Shown one piece after another: positions 27,798 to 36,100 of a stretch of DNA of 64,000 bases. The stretch covers positions 310,001-374,000 of the forward strand of contig NZ_MIES01000026.1 in NCBI RefSeq assembly GCF_003054965.1. The letters are read 5' to 3'. The position numbers were made by a program, and so were the translations under genes. Under the pieces are notes generated by a model. The model was not told the DNA's origin, did no database searches, and saw only the letters and a program-made list of their open reading frames with translations. Numbering within the stretch: the first letter of the stretch is position 1; each line of letters opens with the position of its first letter. Origin of the DNA: Saccharospirillum sp. MSK14-1 (GTDB taxonomy: Bacteria; Pseudomonadota; Gammaproteobacteria; Pseudomonadales; Natronospirillaceae).

Positions 27798-29027
27798 ATG
27801 ACCGCAAGATACATCACCTGGGCAACGATGGCCCTCGCCTTGGCCGCGCAACCTGCGCTGGCCGACAGTGACACCTTGGAAGCCGATTGGCTTTATCTGA
27901 CTACGCAAGGTAGCTGGATTGAACGCTCGGTCGAATTGACCAAAGCCAGTGAAACCTTGCCGTTGCCGGTAACTGATTTATCGGCGTCGGCTTTTTGGTG
28001 GCAGGCTGACGACAGCAACCTGCTGCTGAGCTGGCAAGCACCTGAGTCCAGTGATTGGTTAATGGAAGGTCAGTTGGTTCAGGTGGATGACTGGCCCGGA
28101 TCCTGGGCGGTCGAAGCCGTGTCTGTATCCAATCTGGTGTTATCACAAGACGGCGTACAACGGGCTTTACCGGAAGAACAATGGTATCGACTCAGCTGGC
28201 TGGCGGGTCCGCAAACTGAGGATGCCTTCGAATTAACCGTGCAACAGCAAGCGGCGATCAGCAATGCCTTCCGCTATGCCTGGTTCGATGGCAGTTTGGG
28301 TGCCGAAGTTCGTTACAGCCTTGAATTGGAAGCCGCGCGACCAACGCTGCGTCAGCAGTTGGTGCTGCACAACAACAGTGATTACAGCATCATGGCGCCG
28401 GGTTACAGCTTTGCTCAGAGCCGTTCGCAGGGGCGGATGATGTTGGCGCGCAGTGAAAGCATGGCCATGTCAGATATGTCGGTGGCTGAACCCAAAGCCG
28501 GTGACAGCGCTGGCCAGGCGACATTGCAGTCGGATCAGCCGATGCAGCTGCCAGCCGGCAGTCATGCCTGGCTGACGGTGCAGGAGACGGAACTGAGCGC
28601 CATTCGTCACCATTATCGGTTTGACTGGAATACCCGCCAGAGTGGCACCCTGCCGGGGCGGTGGTCGTTGACGTTGATTTCCGACGATGACTTGCCATCG
28701 ATCGGAGGTCCGGTACAGGTGGCGGTTTGGGATCAGCAAGTGGCCCTGTTGGAAACGCACTATCAGCCGCAGCAGTCGACTCGCTCTGAGCTGTCTTTGG
28801 GGGCATCGGACATGATGACGCTGGCGACCGAAACACTCGGCTCCAGTGAATGGGAGTTGGTGCTGACCAACCGCAACAGCCGCAGTGCCGAAGCCATTTT
28901 GGATTTATCCCACTGGAACAATGACCGTAACGCCGAAGCCGGCTTCAGCCTGTCGGTGCCAGCGCAGAGTACGCAGCGTCTGCAGGTGCGTTTGAATGAT
29001 GGCCAGCTGTCGGTACGGCCGCTGTAG
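27798..29027 (+). CDS. Secreted protein of unknown function, DUF4139-like C-terminus
   Basis: 409 residues from the ATG at 27798, chosen over the ATG at 27792 because AGGAG is then eight bases away. A signal peptide (about residues 1-21, ending PALAD) is followed by a beta-rich body without cysteines. The C-terminal half has a pattern like DUF4139 (LPGRWSLTLISDDDLPSIGG, a central LSLGASD, a closing SVPAQSTQRLQVRL). Likely periplasmic. Function unknown; the domain call is by eye. Confidence 0.7.
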   Translation: MTARYITWATMALALAAQPALADSDTLEADWLYLTTQGSWIERSVELTKASETLPLPVTDLSASAFWWQADDSNLLLSWQAPESSDWLMEGQLVQVDDWPGSWAVEAVSVSNLVLSQDGVQRALPEEQWYRLSWLAGPQTEDAFELTVQQQAAISNAFRYAWFDGSLGAEVRYSLELEAARPTLRQQLVLHNNSDYSIMAPGYSFAQSRSQGRMMLARSESMAMSDMSVAEPKAGDSAGQATLQSDQPMQLPAGSHAWLTVQETELSAIRHHYRFDWNTRQSGTLPGRWSLTLISDDDLPSIGGPVQVAVWDQQVALLETHYQPQQSTRSELSLGASDMMTLATETLGSSEWELVLTNRNSRSAEAILDLSHWNNDRNAEAGFSLSVPAQSTQRLQVRLNDGQLSVRPL

Positions 29028-29051
29028 TTGAATGGATTGGGTGGTCAAATG

Positions 29052-29200
29052 GGGCGGCGGGTGCCTCCAGGTTAAACCTGGCGGCATCCTGCCCTGCCGC
29101 CCACTATGGGGGTTTGCCCCCAGCACAGGTGAAGCCGGGTGATAGGCCCCAACTTCGAGTTCCACCTTAGTTCAAGAAGCCGTTCTTGACAGCGCTTCTT
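29052..29200 (+). ncRNA. Strongly structured intergenic segment, candidate RNA element
   Basis: A compound hairpin spans 29052-29102: arms 29052-29058/29096-29102, 29059-29065/29083-29089 and 29067-29072/29076-29081. Hairpin TGGGGG/CCCCCA follows at 29107-29122. Then two mutually exclusive hairpins occur: TCAAGAA/TTCTTGA (29172-29178/29183-29189) and AAGAAGC/GCTTCTT (29174-29180/29194-29200). It lies between a secreted protein and a membrane protein 68 bases downstream. No known family was recognised; it could be a leader RNA, a small RNA or a palindromic repeat element. Confidence 0.4.
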
Positions 29201-29267
29201 ACAAAAAGGCACAGCCGGTTACCCACTGCAAAATGTGGCAACGAACTGCAATGAAGGTGGATGTCGA

Positions 29268-29921
29268 GTGAGCAATTATCATCTGTGGGGCAGCATCAGT
29301 TCGGTGCTGTTTGCGCTGACGGTTTATGGGCTTTGGATCCAACTGAACAAGATTCGTCAGCGACGTCGCGCGCGACATTTCCCGGCCACTGATCAATTGT
29401 CGGTGAATCAGTTCTTCTCCAGTTACGTCGCGTTTTACGGCAACTTTTTATTTGGCCTGGCCGTACCGGTGCTGAATCATTATCTGGTGTGGACGCGATT
29501 GGCGGCGCTGCTGTTGATCCTGAACATTTTGTTTTGGATTTGGTGGGAGCGTCGAACGCGCTGGTCATTTGCCGCCTTGATGGTGGGCGAACTTTTGTTG
29601 TTGGCTGGGTTGTCGGTGTTGTTTATTCGGCCGTTGCCGGCGCTGCTCGGGATCGCCAATGCGGTGATCGTGGTCATGACACTGGTGCTGGTGCAGGGCA
29701 CGGTGCAGCAAATGGTGGTGGTATTTCGGGCGCGCTCCGCCGGTGTTTTGTCGCGCCGGATGCTGTTGTTCACCCTGACCAAAGATGCCTCTACTTTGGC
29801 GTTTGCGATGACCATGCCACTGACGCAAAGCTGGCCATTGTTGCTGCTCAATGGTGCCAGCATCATCACGCGCGGAACCTTGTTGTTCCTGGTGCTGCGC
29901 GCCTATCGTTTAAAAGGATAA
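29268..29921 (+). CDS. Multi-pass membrane protein of unknown function, PQ-loop-like start
   Basis: 217 residues from the GTG at 29268, which follows AAGGTGG. About six or seven hydrophobic helices. The first part (WGSISSVLFALTVYGLWIQLNKI ... NFLFGLAVPVLNH) resembles PQ-loop/SemiSWEET-type helices, but without a clear PQ pair. Inner membrane; no function assigned. Preceded by the structured segment at 29052-29200. Confidence 0.75.
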   Translation: MSNYHLWGSISSVLFALTVYGLWIQLNKIRQRRRARHFPATDQLSVNQFFSSYVAFYGNFLFGLAVPVLNHYLVWTRLAALLLILNILFWIWWERRTRWSFAALMVGELLLLAGLSVLFIRPLPALLGIANAVIVVMTLVLVQGTVQQMVVVFRARSAGVLSRRMLLFTLTKDASTLAFAMTMPLTQSWPLLLLNGASIITRGTLLFLVLRAYRLKG

Positions 29922-29925
29922 TGTC

Positions 29926-30450
29926 ATGCAGACCGAACGTTGCGTGATTACGCCCTATACCGCCGACGACCTTGAAGGCCATCGGTCCATCTATCATTCG
30001 GCGGCCGTGCGCTGGTATTTGCCATGGACGGAAGCGCCAGCACTGGATGAATTGCGTGAACTCTATATTGAGCGTGGCAAACGTTGGCAGGCACATACAC
30101 CGGGCTCCGGTGCGTTCAGTGTGCGTTTGCACGGCTCCGACGACTACGTCGGTTTGTTGTTGCTGAAAGCCATGCCCTATGGCGATGGCGAATTTTCCGA
30201 CCGTATGGAAATCGGCTGGCATTTGGCGGAACCCTATTGGGGCAAAGGATTGGCGACAGAGGTCGCGCGAGCATTATTGGATTATGGCTTCGAGGTGCTC
30301 AAGCTGGAGACAATCTGGGCGGTGGCCGACCCGGACAACAAAGCCTCACTGGCGGTGATGAAGCGGCTGGGTATGCAGTATGCGGAGACGACGGATCGGT
30401 ACTACGGTGAGGAAGGTGTGCTGTATTCGATAACGCGGGCGGCCGACTAG
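29926..30450 (+). CDS. GNAT-family N-acetyltransferase (RimJ/RimL type)
   Basis: 174 residues. Typical order: TERCVITPYTADDL start, EIGWHLAEPYWGKGLATEVARALLDYGF (acetyl-CoA motif A, Q/R-x-x-G-x-G/A seen as WGKGLA), and NKASLAVMKRLGM near the end. Acceptor unknown. Begins four bases after the membrane protein gene, so they are probably co-transcribed. Confidence 0.88.
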   Translation: MQTERCVITPYTADDLEGHRSIYHSAAVRWYLPWTEAPALDELRELYIERGKRWQAHTPGSGAFSVRLHGSDDYVGLLLLKAMPYGDGEFSDRMEIGWHLAEPYWGKGLATEVARALLDYGFEVLKLETIWAVADPDNKASLAVMKRLGMQYAETTDRYYGEEGVLYSITRAAD

Positions 30451-30466
30451 CGGCAGGCCGCCGTGC

Positions 30467-30961
30467 TCAGTTTTGGCTGGTATTGCTGTAATGGTGGGTC
30501 ACATCGCCAACATGCAATACCGGTGCAGCATCAATATCGGATGCCTGCATCAGTTCGGCTAGCTTTTGCAGCGATGACAGAATCATCGTCTGTTCCCACT
30601 CCGGCAAGGTATCAAAGCTTTCGACGAAGCTTTCCTGAAGCGGGCTCGGCGCATCTTCAACGATTTTTAAGCCCTCATCGGTCAGCTTGGCGTGTACCCG
30701 GCGGCGATCCACATCGCTGCGCACGCGTTGCACCAGACCGCGCTTTTCCAGTCGATCCAGAATTGTGGTGACGGTTGCCTGAGACAGGTTCACGTCTTTC
30801 GCCACGGTGCCAATGGTGACATCACCGAGCTTGTCGATGGCCATCAGGATCAGCAACTGCGGCGATGTCAGGCCGCTGTGCTTGCTTAACTTCTTAGAAT
30901 GAATATCGGTGGCGCGAATAATTCGACGCAGCGACACCAGAACCTCATCCACCCGTTTCAT
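30467..30961 (-). CDS. ectR: MarR-family regulator of ectoine synthesis
   Basis: 164 residues from the ATG at 30961, which has AAGGAT seven bases upstream; the in-frame ATG at 30997 has none. Winged HTH: LTSPQLLILMAI, DVTIGTVAKDVNLSQATVTTILDRLEKRGLV, and the wing RVRSDVDRRRVHAKLTDEG. Divergent from ectA across 297 bases that hold three CTAA/TTAG palindromes. EctR-type MarR repressors are known next to ectABC in halophilic methylotrophs and other marine bacteria. Confidence 0.88.
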   Translation of the reverse strand: MKRVDEVLVSLRRIIRATDIHSKKLSKHSGLTSPQLLILMAIDKLGDVTIGTVAKDVNLSQATVTTILDRLEKRGLVQRVRSDVDRRRVHAKLTDEGLKIVEDAPSPLQESFVESFDTLPEWEQTMILSSLQKLAELMQASDIDAAPVLHVGDVTHHYSNTSQN

Positions 30962-31055
30962 TGTCTGATCCTTTACCACTGGGGTGCTGTCCCCCATGAG
31001 GGCGAGATTGTATCGCATATGAAAAGGTTCGTCCTCTAATGAAACATTTTAGAAA

Positions 31056-31066
31056 CCTAAGTTAGG
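31056..31066. promoter_or_regulatory. Palindrome CCTAAGTTAGG, candidate EctR site
   Basis: Perfect 5-base arms around one G. It lies 95 bases upstream of the ectR start, in the probable ectR promoter area. Shares CTAA/TTAG arms with sites at 31101-31114 and 31185-31195. Confidence 0.5.
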
Positions 31067-31100
31067 TTAGCCTCTAGTTGCGGGAGAATTCAAGGAATAT

Positions 31101-31114
31101 TTTAGTGCGCTAAA
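31101..31114. promoter_or_regulatory. Palindrome TTTAG-N4-CTAAA, candidate EctR site
   Basis: Perfect 5-base arms around TGCG, between the ectR and ectA promoters. Same half-site family as its neighbours but with the arms in the opposite order (TTTAG first), which may be a second binding geometry or coincidence. Confidence 0.45.
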
Positions 31115-31143
31115 GAACTAAACGGCGTAATGATCGCCTGGGC

Positions 31144-31195
31144 TTGCAACAATCCTCTGATTTTGTGTTAAAATGCTTCGCATACTAAAGATTAG
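31144..31195 (+). promoter_or_regulatory. ectA promoter with overlapping CTAA-N3-TTAG operator
   Basis: Extended -10 TGTTAAAAT at 31166-31174, with TTGCAA at 31144-31149 as a -35 at a 19-base spacing. The predicted start of transcription is about 31181. CTAA-AGA-TTAG (31185-31195) overlaps it, where a bound MarR dimer would block the polymerase. Confidence 0.55.
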
Positions 31196-31258
31196 ACAAA
31201 GAATTAAAGTAAATGAGAGGGCCGCAATCGGCTCTAAAGCGAGGTCTGAAGCAAGGTC

Positions 31259-31744
31259 ATGAACATCACGTTGCGACCAGCAGTATCGGAAGATGGCTTG
31301 GCCGTTCATCAATTGGTAGCCAGCAGTCCACCACTGGATACCAACTCGTTGTACTGCAATCTGTTGCAGGCCAGTCACTTCGGTGAAACCGCGGTGGCGG
31401 CAGAGATGGATGGCGAGTTGGTCGGCTTTGTTTCCGGCTATATCAAGCCGGGCACCACAGATACCTACTTCCTGTGGCAGGTCGTGGTGGGTGAAGCGGC
31501 ACGAGGTCAGGGTTTGGCCAAGCGCATGATCCAGTCATTGCTGGAACGCCCGGCATTAGCAGGCGTTAGTTTTCTGGAAACAACGATCACGCCGGACAAC
31601 GAGCCGTCGCAGCGCCTGTTTAAAGCCATGGCGCGCGATTGGGATGCTGGCCTGGAAGTCGGTGTGCTGTTTGATAAAGAACGGCACTTTGGCGGTCAGC
31701 ACGAGAGTGAAGAACTTTACCGGATTGGCCCAATACGCCGCTGA
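31259..31744 (+). CDS. ectA: L-2,4-diaminobutyrate N-gamma-acetyltransferase
   Basis: 161 residues. GNAT fold: LRPAVSEDGLAVHQLVASSPPLDTNSLYCNLL start, LWQVVVGEAARGQGLAKRM (acetyl-CoA loop), LETTITPDNEPSQRLF. Second step of ectoine synthesis. First gene of the cluster, with AAGG before the ATG. Confidence 0.96.
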   Translation: MNITLRPAVSEDGLAVHQLVASSPPLDTNSLYCNLLQASHFGETAVAAEMDGELVGFVSGYIKPGTTDTYFLWQVVVGEAARGQGLAKRMIQSLLERPALAGVSFLETTITPDNEPSQRLFKAMARDWDAGLEVGVLFDKERHFGGQHESEELYRIGPIRR

Positions 31745-31792
31745 GGCCCGGGTCGTCTTTAACTGTTTATTACCCCAAGGGGAGAAACCACC

Positions 31793-33070
31793 ATGGAAAT
31801 TTTCGAACAGCTCGAATCTCAGGTCCGTTCATACAGTCGCAGCTTTCCGACCGTTTTCACGACGGCTAAGAATGCGCGTCTTAAAAACCGCGAAGGCACG
31901 TCCTATATCGATTTTCTGGCCGGTGCCGGCACGCTGAACTACGGCCATAACAACGATCTGCTGAAGCAGCCGCTGATCGACTACATTCAGGCCGATGGCG
32001 TTACCCACGGCCTGGACATGTTTACCGATGCCAAAGAGCGTTTTCTGCAGGCATTTAACGACATCATCCTGAAGCCGCGTGACCTGGACTACAAAGTGCA
32101 GTTCACCGGCCCGACCGGCACCAACGCGGTTGAGGTTGCACTGAAGATTGCCCGTAAGGCCAAGGGTCGCAGCGGTATTGTTTCGTTCACCAATGGTTAT
32201 CACGGCTGCACCTTGGGTGCCCAGGCCGCGACCGGTAACAAAGGCCAGCGCGGCGGTGCCGGTGTGGCATTGACCGACGTTACCCGCATTCCCTACGACG
32301 GTTACGGTGAAGACGGCGACGACTTTATGGGTCTGAAACTGCTCGACCAGCTGCTGACCGATCCGGGCAGTGGTGTGGAAACACCGGCCGGTGTCATCGT
32401 CGAAACCGTTCAGGGCGAGGGTGGTTTGAACGCCGCTCGTATGGAATGGCTGAAAGAGCTGGAAAGCATCTGCCGCAAACACGACATGCTGCTGATTGTC
32501 GATGACATCCAGGCGGGTTGTGGTCGTACCGGCACTTTCTTCAGTTTCGAGCCAGCGGGTATCAAACCGGACGTCGTTACGCTGTCTAAATCGCTGAGTG
32601 GTTATGGCCTGCCGTTTGCCGTCACTCTGATGCGTCCTGAGCTGGACCAGTGGAAGCCGGGTGAGCACAACGGGACTTTCCGGGGCAACAACCTGGCGTT
32701 TGTCACCGCTCGCGTCGCGTTGGAAGAATACTGGCAGGACAATCAATTCGAGCAGCAGATTGCTGAACGCGCTCAACTGATTGAGCAACGTTTTAACAGT
32801 CTGGCCAAGCGTTTTGGTGAGGGTGTTATTACTGTTAAAGGTCGCGGCATGATGCGTGGTATGGCGGTGCCCGATGGTGAAACCGCTGAGCAAATTTGTC
32901 GTGAAGCCTTCACGAAAGGCCTGATTGTGGAAACCAGTGGCGCTTATGACGAAGTCGTCAAATGCTTGTGCCCGCTGACCATTCCGCTTGAAGACCTTAA
33001 GCAGGGCCTCGATATTCTGGAAGACGCCTTTGCTAAGGTGTTGCCGGAGCTGAAGGCCAAGGTTAGCTGA
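31793..33070 (+). CDS. ectB: Diaminobutyrate-2-oxoglutarate transaminase
   Basis: 425 residues, class III aminotransferase. Makes L-2,4-diaminobutyrate from aspartate semialdehyde and glutamate, the first committed ectoine step. Motifs: [34 protein letters not shown], and PLP lysine K266 in [16 protein letters not shown] lies before the ATG, 48 bases after ectA. An intrinsic terminator follows before ectC. Confidence 0.97.
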   Translation: MEIFEQLESQVRSYSRSFPTVFTTAKNARLKNREGTSYIDFLAGAGTLNYGHNNDLLKQPLIDYIQADGVTHGLDMFTDAKERFLQAFNDIILKPRDLDYKVQFTGPTGTNAVEVALKIARKAKGRSGIVSFTNGYHGCTLGAQAATGNKGQRGGAGVALTDVTRIPYDGYGEDGDDFMGLKLLDQLLTDPGSGVETPAGVIVETVQGEGGLNAARMEWLKELESICRKHDMLLIVDDIQAGCGRTGTFFSFEPAGIKPDVVTLSKSLSGYGLPFAVTLMRPELDQWKPGEHNGTFRGNNLAFVTARVALEEYWQDNQFEQQIAERAQLIEQRFNSLAKRFGEGVITVKGRGMMRGMAVPDGETAEQICREAFTKGLIVETSGAYDEVVKCLCPLTIPLEDLKQGLDILEDAFAKVLPELKAKVS

Positions 33071-33099
33071 TTCGAATTCATCACAGTGTGTGTGCCTGT

Positions 33100-33125
33100 C
33101 CCGCCCAATATGGGCGGGCTTTTTT
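33100..33125 (+). terminator. Intrinsic terminator between ectB and ectC
   Basis: CCCGCCCA (33100-33107) and TGGGCGGG (33111-33118) form a perfect 8-base stem with a three-base loop, followed by C and six T. It is a strong, canonical terminator inside what is usually one ectABC transcript, only 39 bases before ectC. Confidence 0.85.
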
Positions 33126-33164
33126 GCCACGTCGATTCGTCGACTCTTTAACAGAGGAATTCCA

Positions 33165-33563
33165 ATGATCGTTCGTACTCTTGATCAATGCACCAACTCC
33201 GAACGCAAAGTCAGTGCTGAAACCTGGAACAGCGTACGTATGTCACTGAAAGATGATGGTATGGGCTTTTCGTTCCACATCACCACCATCTATGCGGGCA
33301 CCGAAACGCCGATCCATTACAAGAACCACCTGGAGACGGTTTACTGCATCTCCGGTGAAGGGTCGATCTTGGATAAAGCCACCGGCACTGAACACGACAT
33401 CAAGCCGGGAACCATCTATATTCTGGATCAAAACGACGACCATATTTTGAAAGCCAAGAGCGAACTGCAACTGGCCTGTGCGTTCAATCCGCCGTTGAAC
33501 GGTAAGGAAACGCACGGTCCGGATGGCGCCTATCCGCTGGAAGCAGAAACGGTCGCCGACTGA
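33165..33563 (+). CDS. ectC: L-ectoine synthase
   Basis: 132 residues from the ATG at 33165 after AGAGGAA; the frame upstream crosses the terminator and is not coding. Cupin fold with the family motifs MIVRTLD, THYKNHLE-like [17 protein letters not shown] and DQNDDHIL. Cyclises N-gamma-acetyl-diaminobutyrate to ectoine. No sigma-54 or clear sigma-70 promoter was found in the short space after the terminator, so expression probably depends on read-through or processing. Confidence 0.97.
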   Translation: MIVRTLDQCTNSERKVSAETWNSVRMSLKDDGMGFSFHITTIYAGTETPIHYKNHLETVYCISGEGSILDKATGTEHDIKPGTIYILDQNDDHILKAKSELQLACAFNPPLNGKETHGPDGAYPLEAETVAD

Positions 33564-33573
33564 TACCGTCAGG

Positions 33574-33598
33574 CGAAGGCTCATTATGAGCCTTCGCA
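33574..33598. repeat. 25-base near-perfect palindrome after ectC
   Basis: Twelve-base arms (33574-33585 and 33587-33598) around a single T. No T-run follows on either strand, so it is not a normal terminator. It may stabilise the ectC mRNA 3' end or act as a protein site between ectC and ask. Confidence 0.6.
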
Positions 33599-33764
33599 CT
33601 ACCCGAGAGCGGTTTCGAGCGGTGGGTGAACTCAGCCAGCGCCCGAAGCCGGTTTCGGCACAGCGTTCTTTGCAGTAACAGCAAATCACAATCAACGCAG
33701 GCCCAAAGCCTCACCGGTTTGCCGCCGGTTAACGAGTTTTGGAGCCGAAGGAGGTAACACCCCC

Positions 33765-35201
33765 ATGGCGAACCATACGGTCGAAAAAATCGGCGGTACG
33801 TCGATGAGTGACTACAAAGCGGTCCGCGACAACATTGTCCAGGTTGACCGCGATCCGGCCGATTTGTATCAGCGTATTTTTGTGGTGTCGGCATACGGCG
33901 GCATCACCAACCATTTGTTGGAACATAAAAAATCGAAAGAGCCGGGCGTTTATGCCCTCTTTGCCAACAACGATTCCGATTGGCAGTGGAGCGAACGCCT
34001 GACTGACGCTGCCAAAGCGATGCGTGAAGTGAATGCTGAACTGTTTGAGTTGCCGCATTCGCGCAAGCAAGCCGACCAGTTTATTACTGAGCGCATGGAA
34101 GGTATTCGTTCGTGCTTGCTCGACTTGCAGCGCGTCTGTTCCTACGGTCACTTTCAGATTGAAGAACACCTGGCGACGGTGCGCGAAATGCTCGCCGGTG
34201 TCGGTGAAGCGCATTCGGCTTTTAATACCGCCTTGTTGCTTCAAGCCGAAGGCATTAACGCGCGTTTTGTCGATCTGACCGGTTGGCGCGAGCCGGATAA
34301 CCAGATGATGGATGAGAAAATTCATCGCATCTTCAGCAAGTTCGATCTGAGCCAGGAAATGCCGATCGTTACCGGTTACACCCAGTGCAAAGAAGGGTTG
34401 ATGAAAACCTTCGATCGCGGTTACAGCGAAATCACTTTCTCAAAAATTGCTGAACTGACCGAAGCGCGCGAAGCGGTGATCCACAAAGAATATCACTTGT
34501 CCACGGCGGACCCGAAAGTGGTCGGTGCCGACAAGGTGATGCCGATTGGTCGTACCAACTATGACGTGGCTGATCAGCTGTCGTTGATTGGTATGGAAGC
34601 GATTCATCCCAAAGCCGCCAAAGGTTTGCGTCAGAAAGGCATTGCGCTGCGAGTGAAAAATACCTTCGAGCCGCATCACGATGGTACCTTGATTACCAAC
34701 GACTACCGCAGCGAGCAGCCGGCGGTCGAGATCGTGGCCGGTAAGCCGCATATCTTTGCCATTGATGTGTTCGATCAGGACATTGTGGGTGAGCCGAATC
34801 ACATTCTGGAAATTCAGAAACTGGTTCAGGACTTTGACGTACCGCTGCTGGCGAAAGAGCACAATGCCAACACCGTGACGCTGTATCTCGATACTGGCTT
34901 GAAAGTGGTTAAGCGCATTAAGTCACGCCTGGAGCGTTACTATCCCGGTGCCGATATTTCCAGCCGCAAAGTGGCCATGGTCTCTGTCATCGGCAGCGAC
35001 ATGAACGTGCCGGGCATTCTGGCCAAGCTGAGTAACGCCTTGGCTGACAACAAAATCAGTGTTCTCGCCATTCACCAGGGCATGCGTCAGGTTGACATCC
35101 GCGTGGTCGTGGAAGACGATCAATACGAAGCCGCACTGCAGACTCTGCACGGCTCTTTGATCGAACCCGCGAAACAGGATAAAGCCGAATGCGTAGCCTG
35201 A
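33765..35201 (+). CDS. ask: Ectoine-pathway aspartokinase
   Basis: 478 residues. Begins HTVEKIGGTSMSDYKAV, the substrate loop of the Ask_Ect subgroup, and has two ACT domains (~320-475; VIGSDMNVPGILAKLSNAL). Phosphorylates aspartate to supply aspartate semialdehyde to EctB. This subgroup is found with ectABC in marine bacteria and is thought to escape amino-acid feedback control. GGAGG lies nine bases before the start; ectC is 201 bases upstream. Confidence 0.94.
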   Translation: MANHTVEKIGGTSMSDYKAVRDNIVQVDRDPADLYQRIFVVSAYGGITNHLLEHKKSKEPGVYALFANNDSDWQWSERLTDAAKAMREVNAELFELPHSRKQADQFITERMEGIRSCLLDLQRVCSYGHFQIEEHLATVREMLAGVGEAHSAFNTALLLQAEGINARFVDLTGWREPDNQMMDEKIHRIFSKFDLSQEMPIVTGYTQCKEGLMKTFDRGYSEITFSKIAELTEAREAVIHKEYHLSTADPKVVGADKVMPIGRTNYDVADQLSLIGMEAIHPKAAKGLRQKGIALRVKNTFEPHHDGTLITNDYRSEQPAVEIVAGKPHIFAIDVFDQDIVGEPNHILEIQKLVQDFDVPLLAKEHNANTVTLYLDTGLKVVKRIKSRLERYYPGADISSRKVAMVSVIGSDMNVPGILAKLSNALADNKISVLAIHQGMRQVDIRVVVEDDQYEAALQTLHGSLIEPAKQDKAECVA

Positions 35202-36100
35202 TTGGGCTGATGCTGGTAATGCTGCTCACCCCGGCCTGGGGTGAGCAGTCTGACAACGCTCCCACTGCCTCCGACCTTTACAGCGACAACGATGTCGCTC
35301 AAACCATCGAGAATCTCGACGAACCGATGTATAACCCCTTTATCGAACGTTATTTGCTCGATGAAGTGCGGTCGTTGCGCCAGGAGATGATGAATTTCCG
35401 CGTCGAGTATTCTGATAAGCTCAACGCCAAACAACTGGAGCTGGCGACCCAATCGGTCACCTATTCCATCGACACCATTACCTACTTCTTCTATTTGATC
35501 GCCGGTGTGTCATCGCTGCTGGTGGTGGTGGGTTACGCCAACATTCGCGACATCAAAGAAAAAGCGCATACCTATGCTGACCGCGAAGTCACCAAGTTGG
35601 TGTCGTCTTATGAAAAACGACTGAAAGCGCTGGAGAAAAACCTCAAAGAAAAAACTCAGGTTATCGAAGAAAACCGTGAGGAAATTGAGAAGACCAACGA
35701 GATTCACTCCTTGTGGTTACGCGCCAGTCAGGAAACCAGCGCGCAGAGCAAAATTCAGATTTATGACCAAATTCTGACCATGCGCCCGTTTGATACCGAG
35801 GCATTGACCTATAAAGCCGATGCGGCGTTGGAGCTGGATGAAACCAAATGGGCGATCAGCCTGAGTGAGCAGGCACTGGATATTGATCCAGAACACGCCC
35901 ATGCCTACTACCAAATGGCGTGTGCCTATGCCCAGCAAAGCGATGTCAAAGTGGCGTTGGAATATCTGGAAAAAGCCATCGCTCTGGCACCGTCTTATCG
36001 CGACGAAGCGCGCACCGATGCTTCGTTTAAAGGCCTGCGTCGACTGAAGGATTTTAAAGCGTTAACCGATGTCGACGACGACGCCTCACCGAACGGTTAA
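35189..36100 (+). CDS. Membrane-anchored TPR protein downstream of ask, unknown function
   Basis: 303 residues. A signal or first anchor (residues ~1-18), a hydrophobic helix at ~97-116 (TYFFYLIAGVSSLLVVVGYA), a charged coiled coil (~120-180), and two or three TPR units (~185-285; HAHAYYQMACAYAQQSDVKVALEYLEKAI). It overlaps ask by 13 bases, so it is translationally linked to ectoine precursor supply. The TPR domain would face the cytoplasm if the N-terminal stretch is cleaved. No function is known to me. Confidence 0.8.
   Translation: MRSLIGLMLVMLLTPAWGEQSDNAPTASDLYSDNDVAQTIENLDEPMYNPFIERYLLDEVRSLRQEMMNFRVEYSDKLNAKQLELATQSVTYSIDTITYFFYLIAGVSSLLVVVGYANIRDIKEKAHTYADREVTKLVSSYEKRLKALEKNLKEKTQVIEENREEIEKTNEIHSLWLRASQETSAQSKIQIYDQILTMRPFDTEALTYKADAALELDETKWAISLSEQALDIDPEHAHAYYQMACAYAQQSDVKVALEYLEKAIALAPSYRDEARTDASFKGLRRLKDFKALTDVDDDASPNG

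Noticed and set aside
29072-29152. Integron attC site (GTTAAAC with CCCCAAC)
   Set aside because: The core-like words are in the wrong order and orientation for attC, and no integrase or cassette array is present.
33126-33164. Sigma-54 promoter for ectC, as reported in Halomonas elongata
   Set aside because: No GG-N10-GC element with the right surroundings occurs in the 39 bases between terminator and start.
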